Assembly: GCF_002803605.1 (NCBI RefSeq) | Contig: NZ_PHRG01000001.1 | Span: 570,819 to 634,818, forward strand | DNA from: Acinetobacter pseudolwoffii | Lineage (GTDB): Bacteria > Pseudomonadota > Gammaproteobacteria > Pseudomonadales > Moraxellaceae | Direction: 5' to 3' | DNA: 64,000 nucleotides | Shown: positions 46,106 through 55,505 of the stretch, one piece after another | How positions within the stretch are numbered: the first letter of the stretch is position 1 | How the letters are laid out: each line of letters begins with the position of its first letter | The notes under the pieces: model-generated | Seen by the model: only the letters and a program-made list of their open reading frames with translations | Databases searched by the model: none | What the model was told of the DNA's origin: nothing | Position numbers and translations under genes: made by a program

Positions 46106-47551
46106 ATGTATTTTAACTCTCGTTATCAAACCCTTCCTGCTGCCCTTTACCACCATCAAGTTCCGCTACCGTTGAAAGGCGCAAAAGCCGGGCATTTTAA
46201 CGTAGCTTTGGCAGAACAACTGCAATGGTCAGATGAAGACAAAGCGCAATGGGTCGAGATGTGTAGTGGTCAGAAAGTCTTTGCTGAGTTTCAACCCTTG
46301 GCCATGGTCTACGCAGGTCATCAGTTTGGTCAATGGGCTGGACAATTGGGAGATGGTCGCGGCCTGTTAATTGCACAGATCCTTGATCAGGAAGGTCAGA
46401 CTATTGACCTGCATTTAAAAGGTGCGGGTGCAACGCCCTATTCGCGTATGGGTGATGGGCGTGCAGTACTGCGTTCGGTGATTCGTGAATATCTGGCGGG
46501 TCATGCATTAAATGCTTTGGGTGTAGCGTCGAGCAATGCGGTTGGCTTTACTTCCTCAACGCAAGGCATTCAACGCGAAAAGCTCGAACCCGGTGCAATG
46601 ATGTTACGTACCTCAGACTGTCATATTCGTTTCGGGCATTTTGAATGGATCAATCAGTATCAGTCGGATCTGCTGGCTGAATTTACCCAGAAATGTATTG
46701 AATGGCATTATCCGGAATGCCTGCAAGCCGAACAGCCGATTCTGAGCTTTGCCACCAAAGTTATTCAGCGCACTGCCGTCATGATTGCCAAATGGCAACT
46801 GGTTGGTTTTGCACATGGCGTGATGAATACTGACAATCTGAATATTACCGGCTCGACTTTGGACTTTGGTCCTTATGGCTTTATGGAACGCTTCCGTCCG
46901 AACTGGATCAATAACCATTCGGATTATCAGGGGCGTTATACCTATCAGCAACAACCAAGTATCGGGCACTGGAACTTGTGGCAATGGTTAAACAATCTGG
47001 TTCCCCTCTGCCCTGTGAATTATGACAAAGAACAATGGAAACAGGATCTGGCCGGCTGTCTGGAACATTATGAGCCGACATTCTTGGAACATTACAAACA
47101 CGGTTTAAACCAGAAAATGGGTTTACCAGGTTTCCATAAAGACAGTTTTGACTGTGCGATGGCATTTTTACGAATCTTGCAAAGTGAGCAACTGGATTAC
47201 ACCCAGAGTTTTATCCGCCTGCAAAATAAAGACTATGACGCTATTAAAGATGATTGTCTGGATCGCCGTCAGTTTGAAGCTTTCCTGACACAATATGAAA
47301 CTATTCGTGCACATCAGGATATTGAAGAACTGGATGCCGCCATGAAGCAAGCCAATCCGCATTACATTCTGCGCAATCACATGGCACAGAAAGCCATTGA
47401 ACGGGCAGAGCGTGATGATTTTTCCGAAGTCGATCGTTTGTTTAAATTGCTCAGCCAGCCTTATCTGAAACAGCCAGATCTGGAACATGCTGAAGATTTA
47501 GCACCATTGCCAAGTGATGTGCCTGAAGTCATGGTGAGTTGTTCTTCTTAA
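46106..47551 (+). CDS. selO: SelO/YdiU pseudokinase protein adenylyltransferase (AMPylase)
   Basis: A 481-residue protein (E. coli 478). SelO has an inverted-ATP kinase fold and transfers AMP to Ser/Thr/Tyr of target proteins, linked to redox stress. Visible motifs are MVYAGHQFGQWAGQLGDGRG, HLKGAGATPYSRMGDGRAVL, HGVMNTDNLNITGSTLDFGPY (metal and catalytic-loop region), and the terminal CSS where eukaryotic forms have selenocysteine. The C-terminal Cys could form the regulatory disulfide. It is monocistronic between two terminators. Confidence 0.94.
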   Translation: MYFNSRYQTLPAALYHHQVPLPLKGAKAGHFNVALAEQLQWSDEDKAQWVEMCSGQKVFAEFQPLAMVYAGHQFGQWAGQLGDGRGLLIAQILDQEGQTIDLHLKGAGATPYSRMGDGRAVLRSVIREYLAGHALNALGVASSNAVGFTSSTQGIQREKLEPGAMMLRTSDCHIRFGHFEWINQYQSDLLAEFTQKCIEWHYPECLQAEQPILSFATKVIQRTAVMIAKWQLVGFAHGVMNTDNLNITGSTLDFGPYGFMERFRPNWINNHSDYQGRYTYQQQPSIGHWNLWQWLNNLVPLCPVNYDKEQWKQDLAGCLEHYEPTFLEHYKHGLNQKMGLPGFHKDSFDCAMAFLRILQSEQLDYTQSFIRLQNKDYDAIKDDCLDRRQFEAFLTQYETIRAHQDIEELDAAMKQANPHYILRNHMAQKAIERAERDDFSEVDRLFKLLSQPYLKQPDLEHAEDLAPLPSDVPEVMVSCSS

Positions 47552-47552
47552 T

Positions 47553-47582
47553 AAAAACGAAGCATATCGCTCCGTTTTTATT
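47553..47582 (+). terminator. Terminator of selO
   Basis: AAAACGAAG pairs with CTCCGTTTT (one mismatch) around a short loop, with T residues after. Confidence 0.6.
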
Positions 47583-47606
47583 AGAAAATTTTAATGTTGA
47601 AAGATT

Positions 47607-48683
47607 TTACCAGTAATATTGAGCATATAAAGAGGCACTAAAACGATGTGCCTGATTACTCTCTAAATTGTCAGTCATATATTTAGCACCAAAATTTTTA
47701 TGCTGTATTGATAATCCCCAAGCTTGTGTTTGCGGCTCTATATGCAGTCCATATTTTAATTGTTCCATTTTCCAAAAGGCATTGAGTTGAGCTAATGTTA
47801 TATATTCATTTGAAAAACTACTAATGCTCGCACTCCAAGGCTTAGTTTGAACATCATAGCTAATTTCCGAACTTAATTTAAAAGGCAGTTTTTGACGATA
47901 CTGTTTGCTCTTACTTAATTGTCCACTTAGATCCATTCGAGGACGCTGATTTTGATCGTAATAAAGATTGTAGCGTGTAAATGGAGCCTTATCCCAATAT
48001 AAGTAACCGAGTAAATCATCGACCTGAAGATTAATATTCCAATCTTTTTTGATTTGCCCATGTAAACCAAAATCTAGGCCATAGCCATAACCTTTACTGG
48101 TTCTTCCATCCCAACCTAATTCTTCTTCTTTTAAAGCAGGACGGTCATAACTATAATCCAATGAACCATTTAACCAAGCTACTCGATCCATCAATTCAGT
48201 CAAATTGGTTGTTTGTCCTGTTGCTTGAAATTTACCATCCACATAATGACGGCCGATGAGAGCCGTTGCCCCTGTCACAATTGTCCAATCAGGATGAACT
48301 TTCCAATCATAGGCAAAACGAGTTCCCACCGTTTCGACATGCTGAGCTTCTAATTCCAATTGATTATGTTTATTTGCATCAATTAACTGATCATTTTCAA
48401 TTTGATAATATAACTTTGCCATATCATCACTAAAATGAATCTGATAGTCATAAGCCCAAACCCAACCTACAGTCCAATTATCCTGTTTGGTTTCTAATTT
48501 CATTTTCCCATGTGCAAAGGCATTATTGCCTTTTTTAAAATTAGGGGTTTCCCAACCATTTAAAAAGGCATGTACACTAACAGGCTCACTATAAATATCA
48601 GCATTTATACTGTATTGAATCGTTTTTTCCGCATAAGCAGAGCATGGCAAACTTACGGCCAATATGAATAAATTTTTTTTCAT
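47607..48683 (-). CDS. Unrecognised outer membrane beta-barrel protein
   Basis: A 358-residue protein. It has a clear signal peptide (MKKNLFILAVSLPCSAYA-EK), no lipobox, many alternating aromatic/polar strands (WTVGWVWAYDYQIHF, YGYGLDFGLHGQIKKDWNINLQ) and a C-terminal ...YAQYYW ending in an aromatic residue, the usual barrel assembly signal. I estimate 14-18 strands. I recognise no family. It follows a large lipoprotein gene by 54 bases, with a terminator between them that may only partly stop transcription. The AT-rich, Lys/Asn-rich composition differs from the neighbours, which could mean transfer or fast evolution. Confidence 0.8.
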   Translation of the reverse strand: MKKNLFILAVSLPCSAYAEKTIQYSINADIYSEPVSVHAFLNGWETPNFKKGNNAFAHGKMKLETKQDNWTVGWVWAYDYQIHFSDDMAKLYYQIENDQLIDANKHNQLELEAQHVETVGTRFAYDWKVHPDWTIVTGATALIGRHYVDGKFQATGQTTNLTELMDRVAWLNGSLDYSYDRPALKEEELGWDGRTSKGYGYGLDFGLHGQIKKDWNINLQVDDLLGYLYWDKAPFTRYNLYYDQNQRPRMDLSGQLSKSKQYRQKLPFKLSSEISYDVQTKPWSASISSFSNEYITLAQLNAFWKMEQLKYGLHIEPQTQAWGLSIQHKNFGAKYMTDNLESNQAHRFSASLYAQYYW

Positions 48684-48689
48684 TAGATA

Positions 48690-48717
48690 TAAAAGAAGAC
48701 AGCAAATGCTGCCTTCT
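48690..48717 (-). terminator. Hairpin terminator between the lipoprotein and barrel genes
   Basis: On the minus strand AGAAGGCAGCA and TGCTGTCTTCT form an 11-bp stem (one G-U) with a TT loop, followed by TTTTAT. Confidence 0.75.
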
Positions 48718-48737
48718 TCTCAAAGTTAAGTTTTAGA

Positions 48738-50144
48738 TTAAGGAGCGATATAAATTATTGTGCCATCATTAAATTTCACCACATATTGCCCAGATGAGTT
48801 TTTAGTGAGGTCCCCGTAACTTTTTCCTGCAACCATAATATTCGCTGAAGTAAAACCCTGTACATCTGCAATACTGATGGATGCTCCATTTTTATGCTTA
48901 ATTACACCCGCAATAACTTGATATTCTTGATCTAAGTCTTTTGCAGTTAACTCAATATCCAATGCATTTTTATCAACGACAACGGCAACAGTAGCTGTGC
49001 CTTTGGTAAATTCAGCACGTTTTGCAGTAATATCAATGCTAAATGGTGTAGGTACTGCATTAGCACCTTTTAAGTTACCGCTTAATTTGACATTTAAATT
49101 CGCATTGATGAAATTAGTCGATGTTTCCTGCCCAGCACTCACATCAATAGCTTTAGATAAATCATTATTCAAATTGAATTTAGCTTCTAAATTCAACGAT
49201 TCCTGCTGATAACTTACAAGACCTTTCAGCACCAACTCAGATGGAATCAATTGTTCTAAAGTTTCAACACCATTATCAAATTTAGCTTTGCGTGCAATTA
49301 AAGAAACTTCTGCTAAATTGGCTTTCACATCTGCACTTTCAAACAAAAGTCCTTTTAAATTCATTGTGGCTTGATTCGGAATATCTTCACGGTTTTCCAT
49401 TGTATCTGCGGTAGCATAAACCATAGATGCTGTACTATCTGCAGTGAAACTAAAACTCGCAGTTTGATTTTTAAGATTCTTGGTAGAAATTTTTCCATTA
49501 TTCTGAATCTTATAATTATAAGTTGTACGTGCAGTATCAATAAACGGTGCTTCTAAGACCAAATTTGATACTGTAACTTCAGCATCATCACCATAAATTG
49601 AATATGCAGGATCGTTATACCAATTTGCATTATTCCAAGCATTGTCCGCTGTAACTTTATCCCAATCAAAATCTTGCCAATATTGGACACTAGCATCACC
49701 TGAAATAGTAATAGAAGTACCCGTAACATTAGCCTTTAAAGTATTGCTCTTAAATTTAAAATTATATGCATCATCCTGATTAATTAAATCCTGAATTTGT
49801 TGTGCTGTATAAGTCTTGGTCTGCCCCTGTGCATTCTCAGTAACAACCTCTGCAATCACTAATAATAAGTTTGTTGCACGGCTCAAATCTGAAGATGTGT
49901 TATTTATTACTTCTGCAGGAACTTTATATTGATCAGCAATATTTTGAAAACCATCATAATAAGAAATGATAGCATTGGTGGTTTTAACAAGTTGTTTTGC
50001 TTTTTCTAAATCCGAAGCAGGTGTCGTTACCTCTCCCCCATTTGCTCCGCTAGGTGAAGATGATTCGCTTCCACTCCCACCTCCACCACAAGCCACTAAA
50101 AACACAGAGCAACTTAGTACTAGTAATGTTTTTTTTAAAATCAT
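48738..50144 (-). CDS. Unrecognised large lipoprotein
   Basis: A 468-residue protein with a lipobox LVAC (Cys19), followed by a GGGGSGSESSS flexible linker and then a folded region. After an N-terminal helical stretch (~45-110) the rest is strand-rich with repeated patterns such as LKGLLFESADVKANLAEVSL, VSYQQESLNLEAKFNLNND and LNVKLSGNLKGANAVP. The pattern of nested amphipathic strands suggests a beta-rich, AsmA- or LPS-tail-like elongated fold, but I see no family signature. It is followed by an outer membrane barrel gene, so the two may form an envelope pair. Composition is AT-rich. Confidence 0.8.
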   Translation of the reverse strand: MILKKTLLVLSCSVFLVACGGGGSGSESSSPSGANGGEVTTPASDLEKAKQLVKTTNAIISYYDGFQNIADQYKVPAEVINNTSSDLSRATNLLLVIAEVVTENAQGQTKTYTAQQIQDLINQDDAYNFKFKSNTLKANVTGTSITISGDASVQYWQDFDWDKVTADNAWNNANWYNDPAYSIYGDDAEVTVSNLVLEAPFIDTARTTYNYKIQNNGKISTKNLKNQTASFSFTADSTASMVYATADTMENREDIPNQATMNLKGLLFESADVKANLAEVSLIARKAKFDNGVETLEQLIPSELVLKGLVSYQQESLNLEAKFNLNNDLSKAIDVSAGQETSTNFINANLNVKLSGNLKGANAVPTPFSIDITAKRAEFTKGTATVAVVVDKNALDIELTAKDLDQEYQVIAGVIKHKNGASISIADVQGFTSANIMVAGKSYGDLTKNSSGQYVVKFNDGTIIYIAP

Positions 50145-50173
50145 TTTACCCCAACCCTCTAAAAATTATAAAT

Positions 50174-50212
50174 AAAAAGCTCCTAAAAAATAACCATTTT
50201 AAAGGAGCTTTA
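50174..50212 (-). terminator. Terminator of baeSR
   Basis: AAAGCTCCT and AGGAGCTTT pair around a long AT-rich loop, with a T-run on the minus strand after the stem. Confidence 0.7.
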
Positions 50213-50237
50213 CAATGCTAAAAAAATATTTATTTAT

Positions 50238-50924
50238 TCAATCTTCAGGATATTCAAAACGGTAACCGACCCCATACACCGCCTGAATCCACTCATGACG
50301 GTTGCCGGTTTCAGCTGCATCTGAAATCTTGCGGCGCAAATTCTTGATATGACTGTCAATGACACGGTCAGCCACATCAAAACTGTCCGGATTAATATGA
50401 TCCAGCAATTGCGCACGTGAATATACCTGCCCGACATGTTCCAGGAATAACTCCAGTAAACGGAATTCGGTCGGCGTTAAATTCAAGGCTTTTTGTTGAT
50501 ACCAGATGCGCTGTTGTGATTTGTCCATACGGAATAAATCATTGCTTTCCGGTTCTGATTTACGGTCCAGACGACGTAACACAGCCTGTACACGCGCGAC
50601 CAGTTCTTTCGGACTAAATGGTTTACAGAGATAATCATCTGCACCCATATTCAGACCCAACACACGGTCAATTTCTTCAGTACGCGCGGTCACCATGATA
50701 ATTGGCAAATCCGACTGTTCACGGACTTTACGGCAAATGGTCAGACCATCCATACGCGGCACCATCAAGTCCAAAATCATCAGACTCGGTTTACGCTGGG
50801 TAAAACTGTTATATGCTTCCTGCCCATCATGAAACATACTGACCTCAAAACCAGCAGCTTCCAGATAGTCTCGCACCAACTGTGCAAGTTCGATTTCATC
50901 TTCAACCAGCATGACATGTTTCAT
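50238..50924 (-). CDS. baeR: BaeR envelope-stress response regulator (OmpR family)
   Basis: A 228-residue regulator; the ATG at 50924 (MKHVMLVEDE) is preferred over a TTG one codon earlier. It has a receiver domain with the acidic pair and phospho-acceptor Asp52 in MILDLMVPRMDG, Lys in DDYLCKPFSP, then a winged-helix DNA-binding domain (LTPTEFRLLELFLEH, DSHIKNLRRKI, VYGVGYRFEYPED). In Acinetobacter BaeSR responds to envelope and drug stress and controls efflux such as AdeABC. It follows baeS by 13 bases. Confidence 0.92.
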   Translation of the reverse strand: MKHVMLVEDEIELAQLVRDYLEAAGFEVSMFHDGQEAYNSFTQRKPSLMILDLMVPRMDGLTICRKVREQSDLPIIMVTARTEEIDRVLGLNMGADDYLCKPFSPKELVARVQAVLRRLDRKSEPESNDLFRMDKSQQRIWYQQKALNLTPTEFRLLELFLEHVGQVYSRAQLLDHINPDSFDVADRVIDSHIKNLRRKISDAAETGNRHEWIQAVYGVGYRFEYPED

Positions 50925-50937
50925 CAATATATTTCCT

Positions 50938-52590
50938 TTATGGTTTCACTTGTTTAGGAAAGCTCAGCTTGCATCGTAAACCACCCAGTGGTGAATGTGC
51001 AAAGCTTAAGCTGCCGCCCAGCGCCTGTGTAATTTTACATGATAATGCCAAACCCAGTCCGGTTCCGCCAGTCGCCCGGGTACGCGAATCATCGACACGG
51101 TAGAAACGCTCACCAATACGCGTCAGTTGTTCATCAGTCAGGCCAAACGGACTATCATCGACATATAAGGTCCATTCTTTATCATCTTGCGTGGTGTGAA
51201 TATGCACTTGCCCGCCTGCTTCAGTATAGCGAATACTGTTACTCAGCAAGTTCGCCACAATCTGTTTAAAACGATCTAGATCCAGATTTAAATCAGTCCC
51301 TTCGCCATCTGCAGTAACCACTAATTCAGCCTGTTCAAAGTTCGGCTGGAAGTTAATGAGTTCCTGCTGCACAACCTCCCACGGATTCACCGTCGAGAAA
51401 TAGAATTGCAATTGCTGGGCATCGACCTGTGCCAATGCGGCCAGATCTTGGGTCAGTTTTTTCAGACTGTTCACCTGAGCCAGCATGGAAGCAAAATGTT
51501 CAGGCGTTGGTTTACGGATTCCGTCCTGCATCGCTTCAATCTGTGCCTGTAAGACTGCTAGTGGCGTTTTTAACTCATGTGAGGTATCTGCCACCCACTG
51601 ACGGCGTGAGGTTTCATGCTGATCCAGAATCACCGCCAATGCATTTAATTCATTGGATAAATCACCTAATTCATCATTCCGGTTCACTTTAACCTGATAT
51701 TGATAATTTCCCTGAGTCAAGGCACGCGTACCATTGAGCAAACGTTGAATCGGTTTTTTGAAATAAGTCGCCAATAACAGGGAAGCTATCAGACTCGCCA
51801 AAATACTGAGTGCATAAACCAGAAATAAATAACGCTTTTGGTTACTGAAGAAATTAATACTGAGCGCATCATCCTGATCCAGAACCGGTTTTAAGCCCAA
51901 ATAGCCGACAATCTGATTATTCACCATAATCGGACGATAAGAAATCTGCTCATCCGAAGCTTCACCGACTACAAAACGACGTTTTGCATCATACAGGGAG
52001 AGACGTGAACTGAGGCCGAGACGGTCCGGCATCTGGATAAACTGTTTTTTGCCAGTCGGTTGCTGTGCTGGCTGCTCACCATTTTTGCGATCAGTTCTAA
52101 ACAGATTTTGATTGGAACTGAGCGGGAATTTCAGGCCTTCAAAAGGCTGAAACTGGGAGGGCAAATTAGATGCTAATAAACGTAATTCTTCTTCATTGAC
52201 CTGACGCGGTGGCAAAGCCGGATCGACCATACTGGGTGCGACTTGAACCAGGGTCTGTTCCTGAAAATAGCGCTGCTGCAAGGCAATATCATACTGACGG
52301 CGTAGCCACCAGCGTGATAAACGGTCATAATCATCTGGCGCAGCCTCCCCTTCCATTTGTAGAATCTGGGCCTGAATCGCATTGCCCCAGTCCTGATACA
52401 CCGCATAGACATCCGCCAGATTTTTAATCACATAATCCAGTTTCTGCATTTCGACATCAGCCACATAGCGGGCGAAATTACGCTGCATATTCAGATGCAG
52501 TACACCCAGACTCACTGTGGTAATAACCAGCGTGGTCAACAGTACAGTCAAAAATAGACGTAATGCAATCGGAATACGGCGAATGTTCAA
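50938..52590 (-). CDS. baeS: BaeS sensor histidine kinase
   Basis: A 550-residue kinase. A transmembrane helix (~10-30), a large periplasmic domain (~31-245), a second helix (~250-272), a HAMP domain, HisKA with the phospho-accepting His in DTSHELKTPLAVLQ (~335-340), and an HATPase_c domain with NLLSNSIRYTEAGG and GGTGLGLALSC follow in order. The periplasmic domain is larger than in enteric BaeS (467 residues total), as in Acinetobacter. It is divergent from a secreted repeat lipoprotein that may be a target. Confidence 0.92.
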   Translation of the reverse strand: MNIRRIPIALRLFLTVLLTTLVITTVSLGVLHLNMQRNFARYVADVEMQKLDYVIKNLADVYAVYQDWGNAIQAQILQMEGEAAPDDYDRLSRWWLRRQYDIALQQRYFQEQTLVQVAPSMVDPALPPRQVNEEELRLLASNLPSQFQPFEGLKFPLSSNQNLFRTDRKNGEQPAQQPTGKKQFIQMPDRLGLSSRLSLYDAKRRFVVGEASDEQISYRPIMVNNQIVGYLGLKPVLDQDDALSINFFSNQKRYLFLVYALSILASLIASLLLATYFKKPIQRLLNGTRALTQGNYQYQVKVNRNDELGDLSNELNALAVILDQHETSRRQWVADTSHELKTPLAVLQAQIEAMQDGIRKPTPEHFASMLAQVNSLKKLTQDLAALAQVDAQQLQFYFSTVNPWEVVQQELINFQPNFEQAELVVTADGEGTDLNLDLDRFKQIVANLLSNSIRYTEAGGQVHIHTTQDDKEWTLYVDDSPFGLTDEQLTRIGERFYRVDDSRTRATGGTGLGLALSCKITQALGGSLSFAHSPLGGLRCKLSFPKQVKP

Positions 52591-52650
52591 AACAGAAATC
52601 TCAATTTTTCTTCTATATTCATTATTGTAGCGAACATGGCATCAAAAAAC

Positions 52651-52700
52651 TCTTCATTGTTTCTTCATCTTTATTGTTTAATCTTTACCTGACATAAAAT
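52651..52700 (+). promoter_or_regulatory. Direct repeats and promoter in the baeS / lipoprotein gap
   Basis: TCTTCAT occurs at 52651-52657 and 52662-52668, an 11-base period typical of OmpR-family regulator sites. Downstream are a TTGTTT (52674-52679) and TAAAAT (52695-52700), a possible but loosely spaced promoter for the rightward lipoprotein gene. An ACCTGA / TCAGGT dyad (about 52687-52705) overlaps the -10. Confidence 0.4.
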
Positions 52701-52725
52701 CAGGTTCTTGACGGGAATAAATACA

Positions 52726-53337
52726 ATGCAAGCCATGACAAAAATAGCCTTAATCAGTGCCAGTGTTCTTTCTATGGGTGCTTTGACTGCCTGTCAATCT
52801 ACCAGTAATGTACCGAACAATGAGCATCGCCAAATGATGAAACATCATCATGAGGGTAAAAAACAGCATCATCTTTCGCCTGAACAGCGCGAGCAGTTTA
52901 AGGCAAAGCGTGCGGAACGTCTGCAATTTGCCAAACAGCTGCAACAGGCCTGTGACAATAAAGCCGTAGGTTCAGCGGTTCAAATCAAGGCCGGTGATAA
53001 AACCATTGATGGCAGCTGTACTATCGTTTTTAAAGCCGATCGTAAAAACATGCAAGGCCAGCGCGGCGAACACCGCGGCATGAAAGGTGAACATCGCCCG
53101 ATGCGTGCCGATGTCCGTGGCGGCATGATGCGCGGTGAAGCATTAACTGATGCAAAACGTGCAGAATTGACCAAACAGTTTGATCAACGTCTGGCTCAGC
53201 GTCAGGCACAACAACAAGCGATGCTGCAAGCCTGTCAAGGCAAGAAAGATGGTACTGCTGCACAGATCAAAGCAGGTGAACAAACAGTGAATGGTCAATG
53301 TCATGTTCGTTTCCAGCCCAAAACATCTGCCTATTAA
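52726..53337 (+). CDS. His-rich lipoprotein with an internal duplication
   Basis: A 203-residue protein from the ATG at 52726. The lipobox LTAC puts a lipid on Cys23. The mature protein starts with a His/Met/Lys-rich segment (~34-50). Two similar units (residues ~68-103 and ~160-197) both read Cys...QIKAG(D/E)(K/Q)T(I/V)(D/N)G(S/Q)C, with cysteines 22 residues apart (76/98 and 170/192). Each could form its own disulfide. Between them is an Arg/His/Gly/Met-rich linker. I know no function. The His/Met content and the divergent baeSR suggest a metal- or stress-linked periplasmic role. A terminator follows. Confidence 0.82.
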   Translation: MQAMTKIALISASVLSMGALTACQSTSNVPNNEHRQMMKHHHEGKKQHHLSPEQREQFKAKRAERLQFAKQLQQACDNKAVGSAVQIKAGDKTIDGSCTIVFKADRKNMQGQRGEHRGMKGEHRPMRADVRGGMMRGEALTDAKRAELTKQFDQRLAQRQAQQQAMLQACQGKKDGTAAQIKAGEQTVNGQCHVRFQPKTSAY

Positions 53338-53361
53338 TGCATAGGAATCAATGATTCACGA

Positions 53362-53385
53362 CAAGCACCTTCGGGTGCTTTTTTA
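53362..53385 (+). terminator. Terminator of the repeat lipoprotein gene
   Basis: AAGCACC and GGGTGCTT pair around a TTC loop, followed by TTTTATT. Confidence 0.88.
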
Positions 53386-53640
53386 TTGCGTGCTATTTAC
53401 CCTGGATAGTTGACTATTCGTATCATACAAAATATGACTAAAGCCTTTATACTCAATATGTTTAATACGTCGTGCATATTAATCTTTGACTTTACAGTCA
53501 CCAAGAAATCCCCCTGAAAAGCTTGTACCGCAGGGGAAGATGTTGCAGGATTAGAATCATTCCAAACCGTGTCAGTGAAGATACGTTTTTAGTTCATCTA
53601 AGATTATAACGCTGGTTAAACCAGTATTGAGGAAACCGAT
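53386..53640 (+). other. Upstream region of the first acyl-CoA dehydrogenase gene
   Basis: About 255 bases with no gene. A TTGACT at about 53411 could be a -35, but I could not place a convincing -10. The rest is unremarkable. Confidence 0.3.
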
Positions 53641-55443
53641 ATGCCACAATACAAAGCGCCTTTACGTGATATGCAATTTGTGTTGCATGAATTATTAAAT
53701 GCTGAACAACACTATGCAAATCTCCCTGCATTCCAAGAAAACGTAAGCCGTGAACTGGTAGATCAGTATTTAGAAGCTGCGGCTGATTTCTGTGAAAATG
53801 AACTCTCTCCGATTAACCAGGCGGGCGACCGTGAAGGTTGTACCTGGAATGACGGCGTGGTGACTACACCAACAGGCTTTAAAGAAGCGTATCAAAAATA
53901 CATCGAGCTGGGCTTCCCTTCACTTTCTGCTGAAGAACAGTATGGCGGTCAAGGCTTACCGAACTCTTTAGGGATTACCATCTCTGAAATGGTCGGTACT
54001 GCGAACTGGGCATGGGGCATGTACCCTGGCCTGTCTCACGGTGCGGTTCGTACTTTAGAACACCACGGTTCAGCTGAACAAAAAGATGCTTACCTGCCTA
54101 AACTGGTTTCAGGTGAGTGGACGGGTACCATGTGCCTGACCGAATCGCATGCAGGTTCTGACCTGGGTATTATCCGTACCAAAGCCGAGCCACAAGCAGA
54201 TGGCAGCTACGCCATTTCTGGCGAGAAAATCTTCATCTCTGCGGGTGAACACGACATGGCTGAAAACATCATCCATATCGTACTGGCACGTTTACCGGGC
54301 GCACCGAAAGGCACCAAAGGTATTTCATTATTCATCGTACCGAAGTTCAACCTGAATGCCGATGGCTCTATTGCCGATCGCAATGGCGTACGTTGTGGTT
54401 CAATCGAACATAAAATGGGGATCCACGGTAACGCAACCTGTGTGATCAACTTCGATAACGCGAAAGGCTTCCTGATTGGCCCTGAAAACCGTGGTCTGAA
54501 CTGCATGTTCACCTTCATGAACACTGCACGTATCGGTACGGCAGTACAAGGTCTGGCAGCGTCTGAAGGTTCTTTCCAGGGTGCACTTGCCTACGCAAAA
54601 GACCGTCTGGCGATGCGTTCACTGTCTGGCCCTAAAAACCCGGAAAAAGAAGCAGATCCAATCATTGTGCATCCAGCTGTACGTAACATGCTGCTAACCC
54701 AAAAAGCATATGCAGAAGCAGGTCGTGCACTGGTTTACCTGTTGGCGCAATATGCGGACGTGGTTGAACATGCTGTAGAAGAAGCCGATCGTAAATTTGC
54801 AGACAATATCCTGTCTCTACTTACCCCAATCGCAAAAGCATTCCTGACTGAAACCGGTTCTGAAGCTGCGAAACACGGTGTGCAGGTCTTCGGTGGTCAT
54901 GGCTTCATTTCTGAGCATGGCATGGAGCAAATCGTACGTGATACACGTATTGCCTGTTTGTACGAAGGTACCACTGAAATTCAGGCGCTGGACTTGTTAG
55001 GTCGTAAAGTGTTGGGTACTCAAGGTGCGATGTTGAAAGACTTCACCAAGATGATCCACAAATTTGCTGAAGCGCACAAAGACAATGCTGCAATGAAAGA
55101 ATTCGTTGAGCCATTGGCTGCCTTGAACAAGGAATGGGGCGACCTGACCATGCAAATTGGTATGCGTGCGATGCAAAACCCTGAAGAAGTCGGTGCAGCT
55201 GCGGTCGATTACCTGTACTTCTCTGGTTATGTCACCCTGGCTTACCTATGGGCACGTATGGCACTGGTTGCTCAAGAGCAACTGGCTGCTGGCACCACTG
55301 AAGTTGACTTCTACAATGCCAAAGTGACCACTGCACGCTTCTACTTCAAGAAAATCCTGCCACGCGTTCGTTCACATGTTGACGTGATCGCAACAGGTGT
55401 AGAGCCATTGATGAACCTGGATGCAGAACATTTCGCATTCTAA
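53641..55443 (+). CDS. Acyl-CoA dehydrogenase with C-terminal extension
   Basis: A 600-residue FAD enzyme for the first step of beta-oxidation. The conserved flavin-domain motifs MCLTESHAGSDLG and ISAGEHDMAENIIH lie at ~160-205. The catalytic-Glu loop CLYEGTTEIQALDLLGRK is at ~440-457, followed by the ~130-residue C-terminal helical domain of the 600-residue class, as in Pseudomonas and Acinetobacter FadE-type enzymes. Chain-length preference is not readable. Electrons should pass to electron-transfer flavoprotein. A second paralogue follows 168 bases later, separated by a terminator. Confidence 0.94.
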   Translation: MPQYKAPLRDMQFVLHELLNAEQHYANLPAFQENVSRELVDQYLEAAADFCENELSPINQAGDREGCTWNDGVVTTPTGFKEAYQKYIELGFPSLSAEEQYGGQGLPNSLGITISEMVGTANWAWGMYPGLSHGAVRTLEHHGSAEQKDAYLPKLVSGEWTGTMCLTESHAGSDLGIIRTKAEPQADGSYAISGEKIFISAGEHDMAENIIHIVLARLPGAPKGTKGISLFIVPKFNLNADGSIADRNGVRCGSIEHKMGIHGNATCVINFDNAKGFLIGPENRGLNCMFTFMNTARIGTAVQGLAASEGSFQGALAYAKDRLAMRSLSGPKNPEKEADPIIVHPAVRNMLLTQKAYAEAGRALVYLLAQYADVVEHAVEEADRKFADNILSLLTPIAKAFLTETGSEAAKHGVQVFGGHGFISEHGMEQIVRDTRIACLYEGTTEIQALDLLGRKVLGTQGAMLKDFTKMIHKFAEAHKDNAAMKEFVEPLAALNKEWGDLTMQIGMRAMQNPEEVGAAAVDYLYFSGYVTLAYLWARMALVAQEQLAAGTTEVDFYNAKVTTARFYFKKILPRVRSHVDVIATGVEPLMNLDAEHFAF

Positions 55444-55470
55444 GTTAGAATCAGACTAATCGCATCACAG

Positions 55471-55505
55471 AAAAAGGACGGTCAATGAACAGACAGTCCT
55501 TTTTC
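55471..55505 (+). terminator. Terminator of the first acyl-CoA dehydrogenase gene
   Basis: AAAAAGGAC and GTCCTTTTT pair around a ~16-base loop, with a T-rich tail. Confidence 0.75.

Noticed and set aside
47607..50144. Prophage or insertion element as the source of the AT-rich pair
   Set aside because: No integrase, transposase, inverted terminal repeat or target duplication is visible at the edges. Composition alone is not enough.
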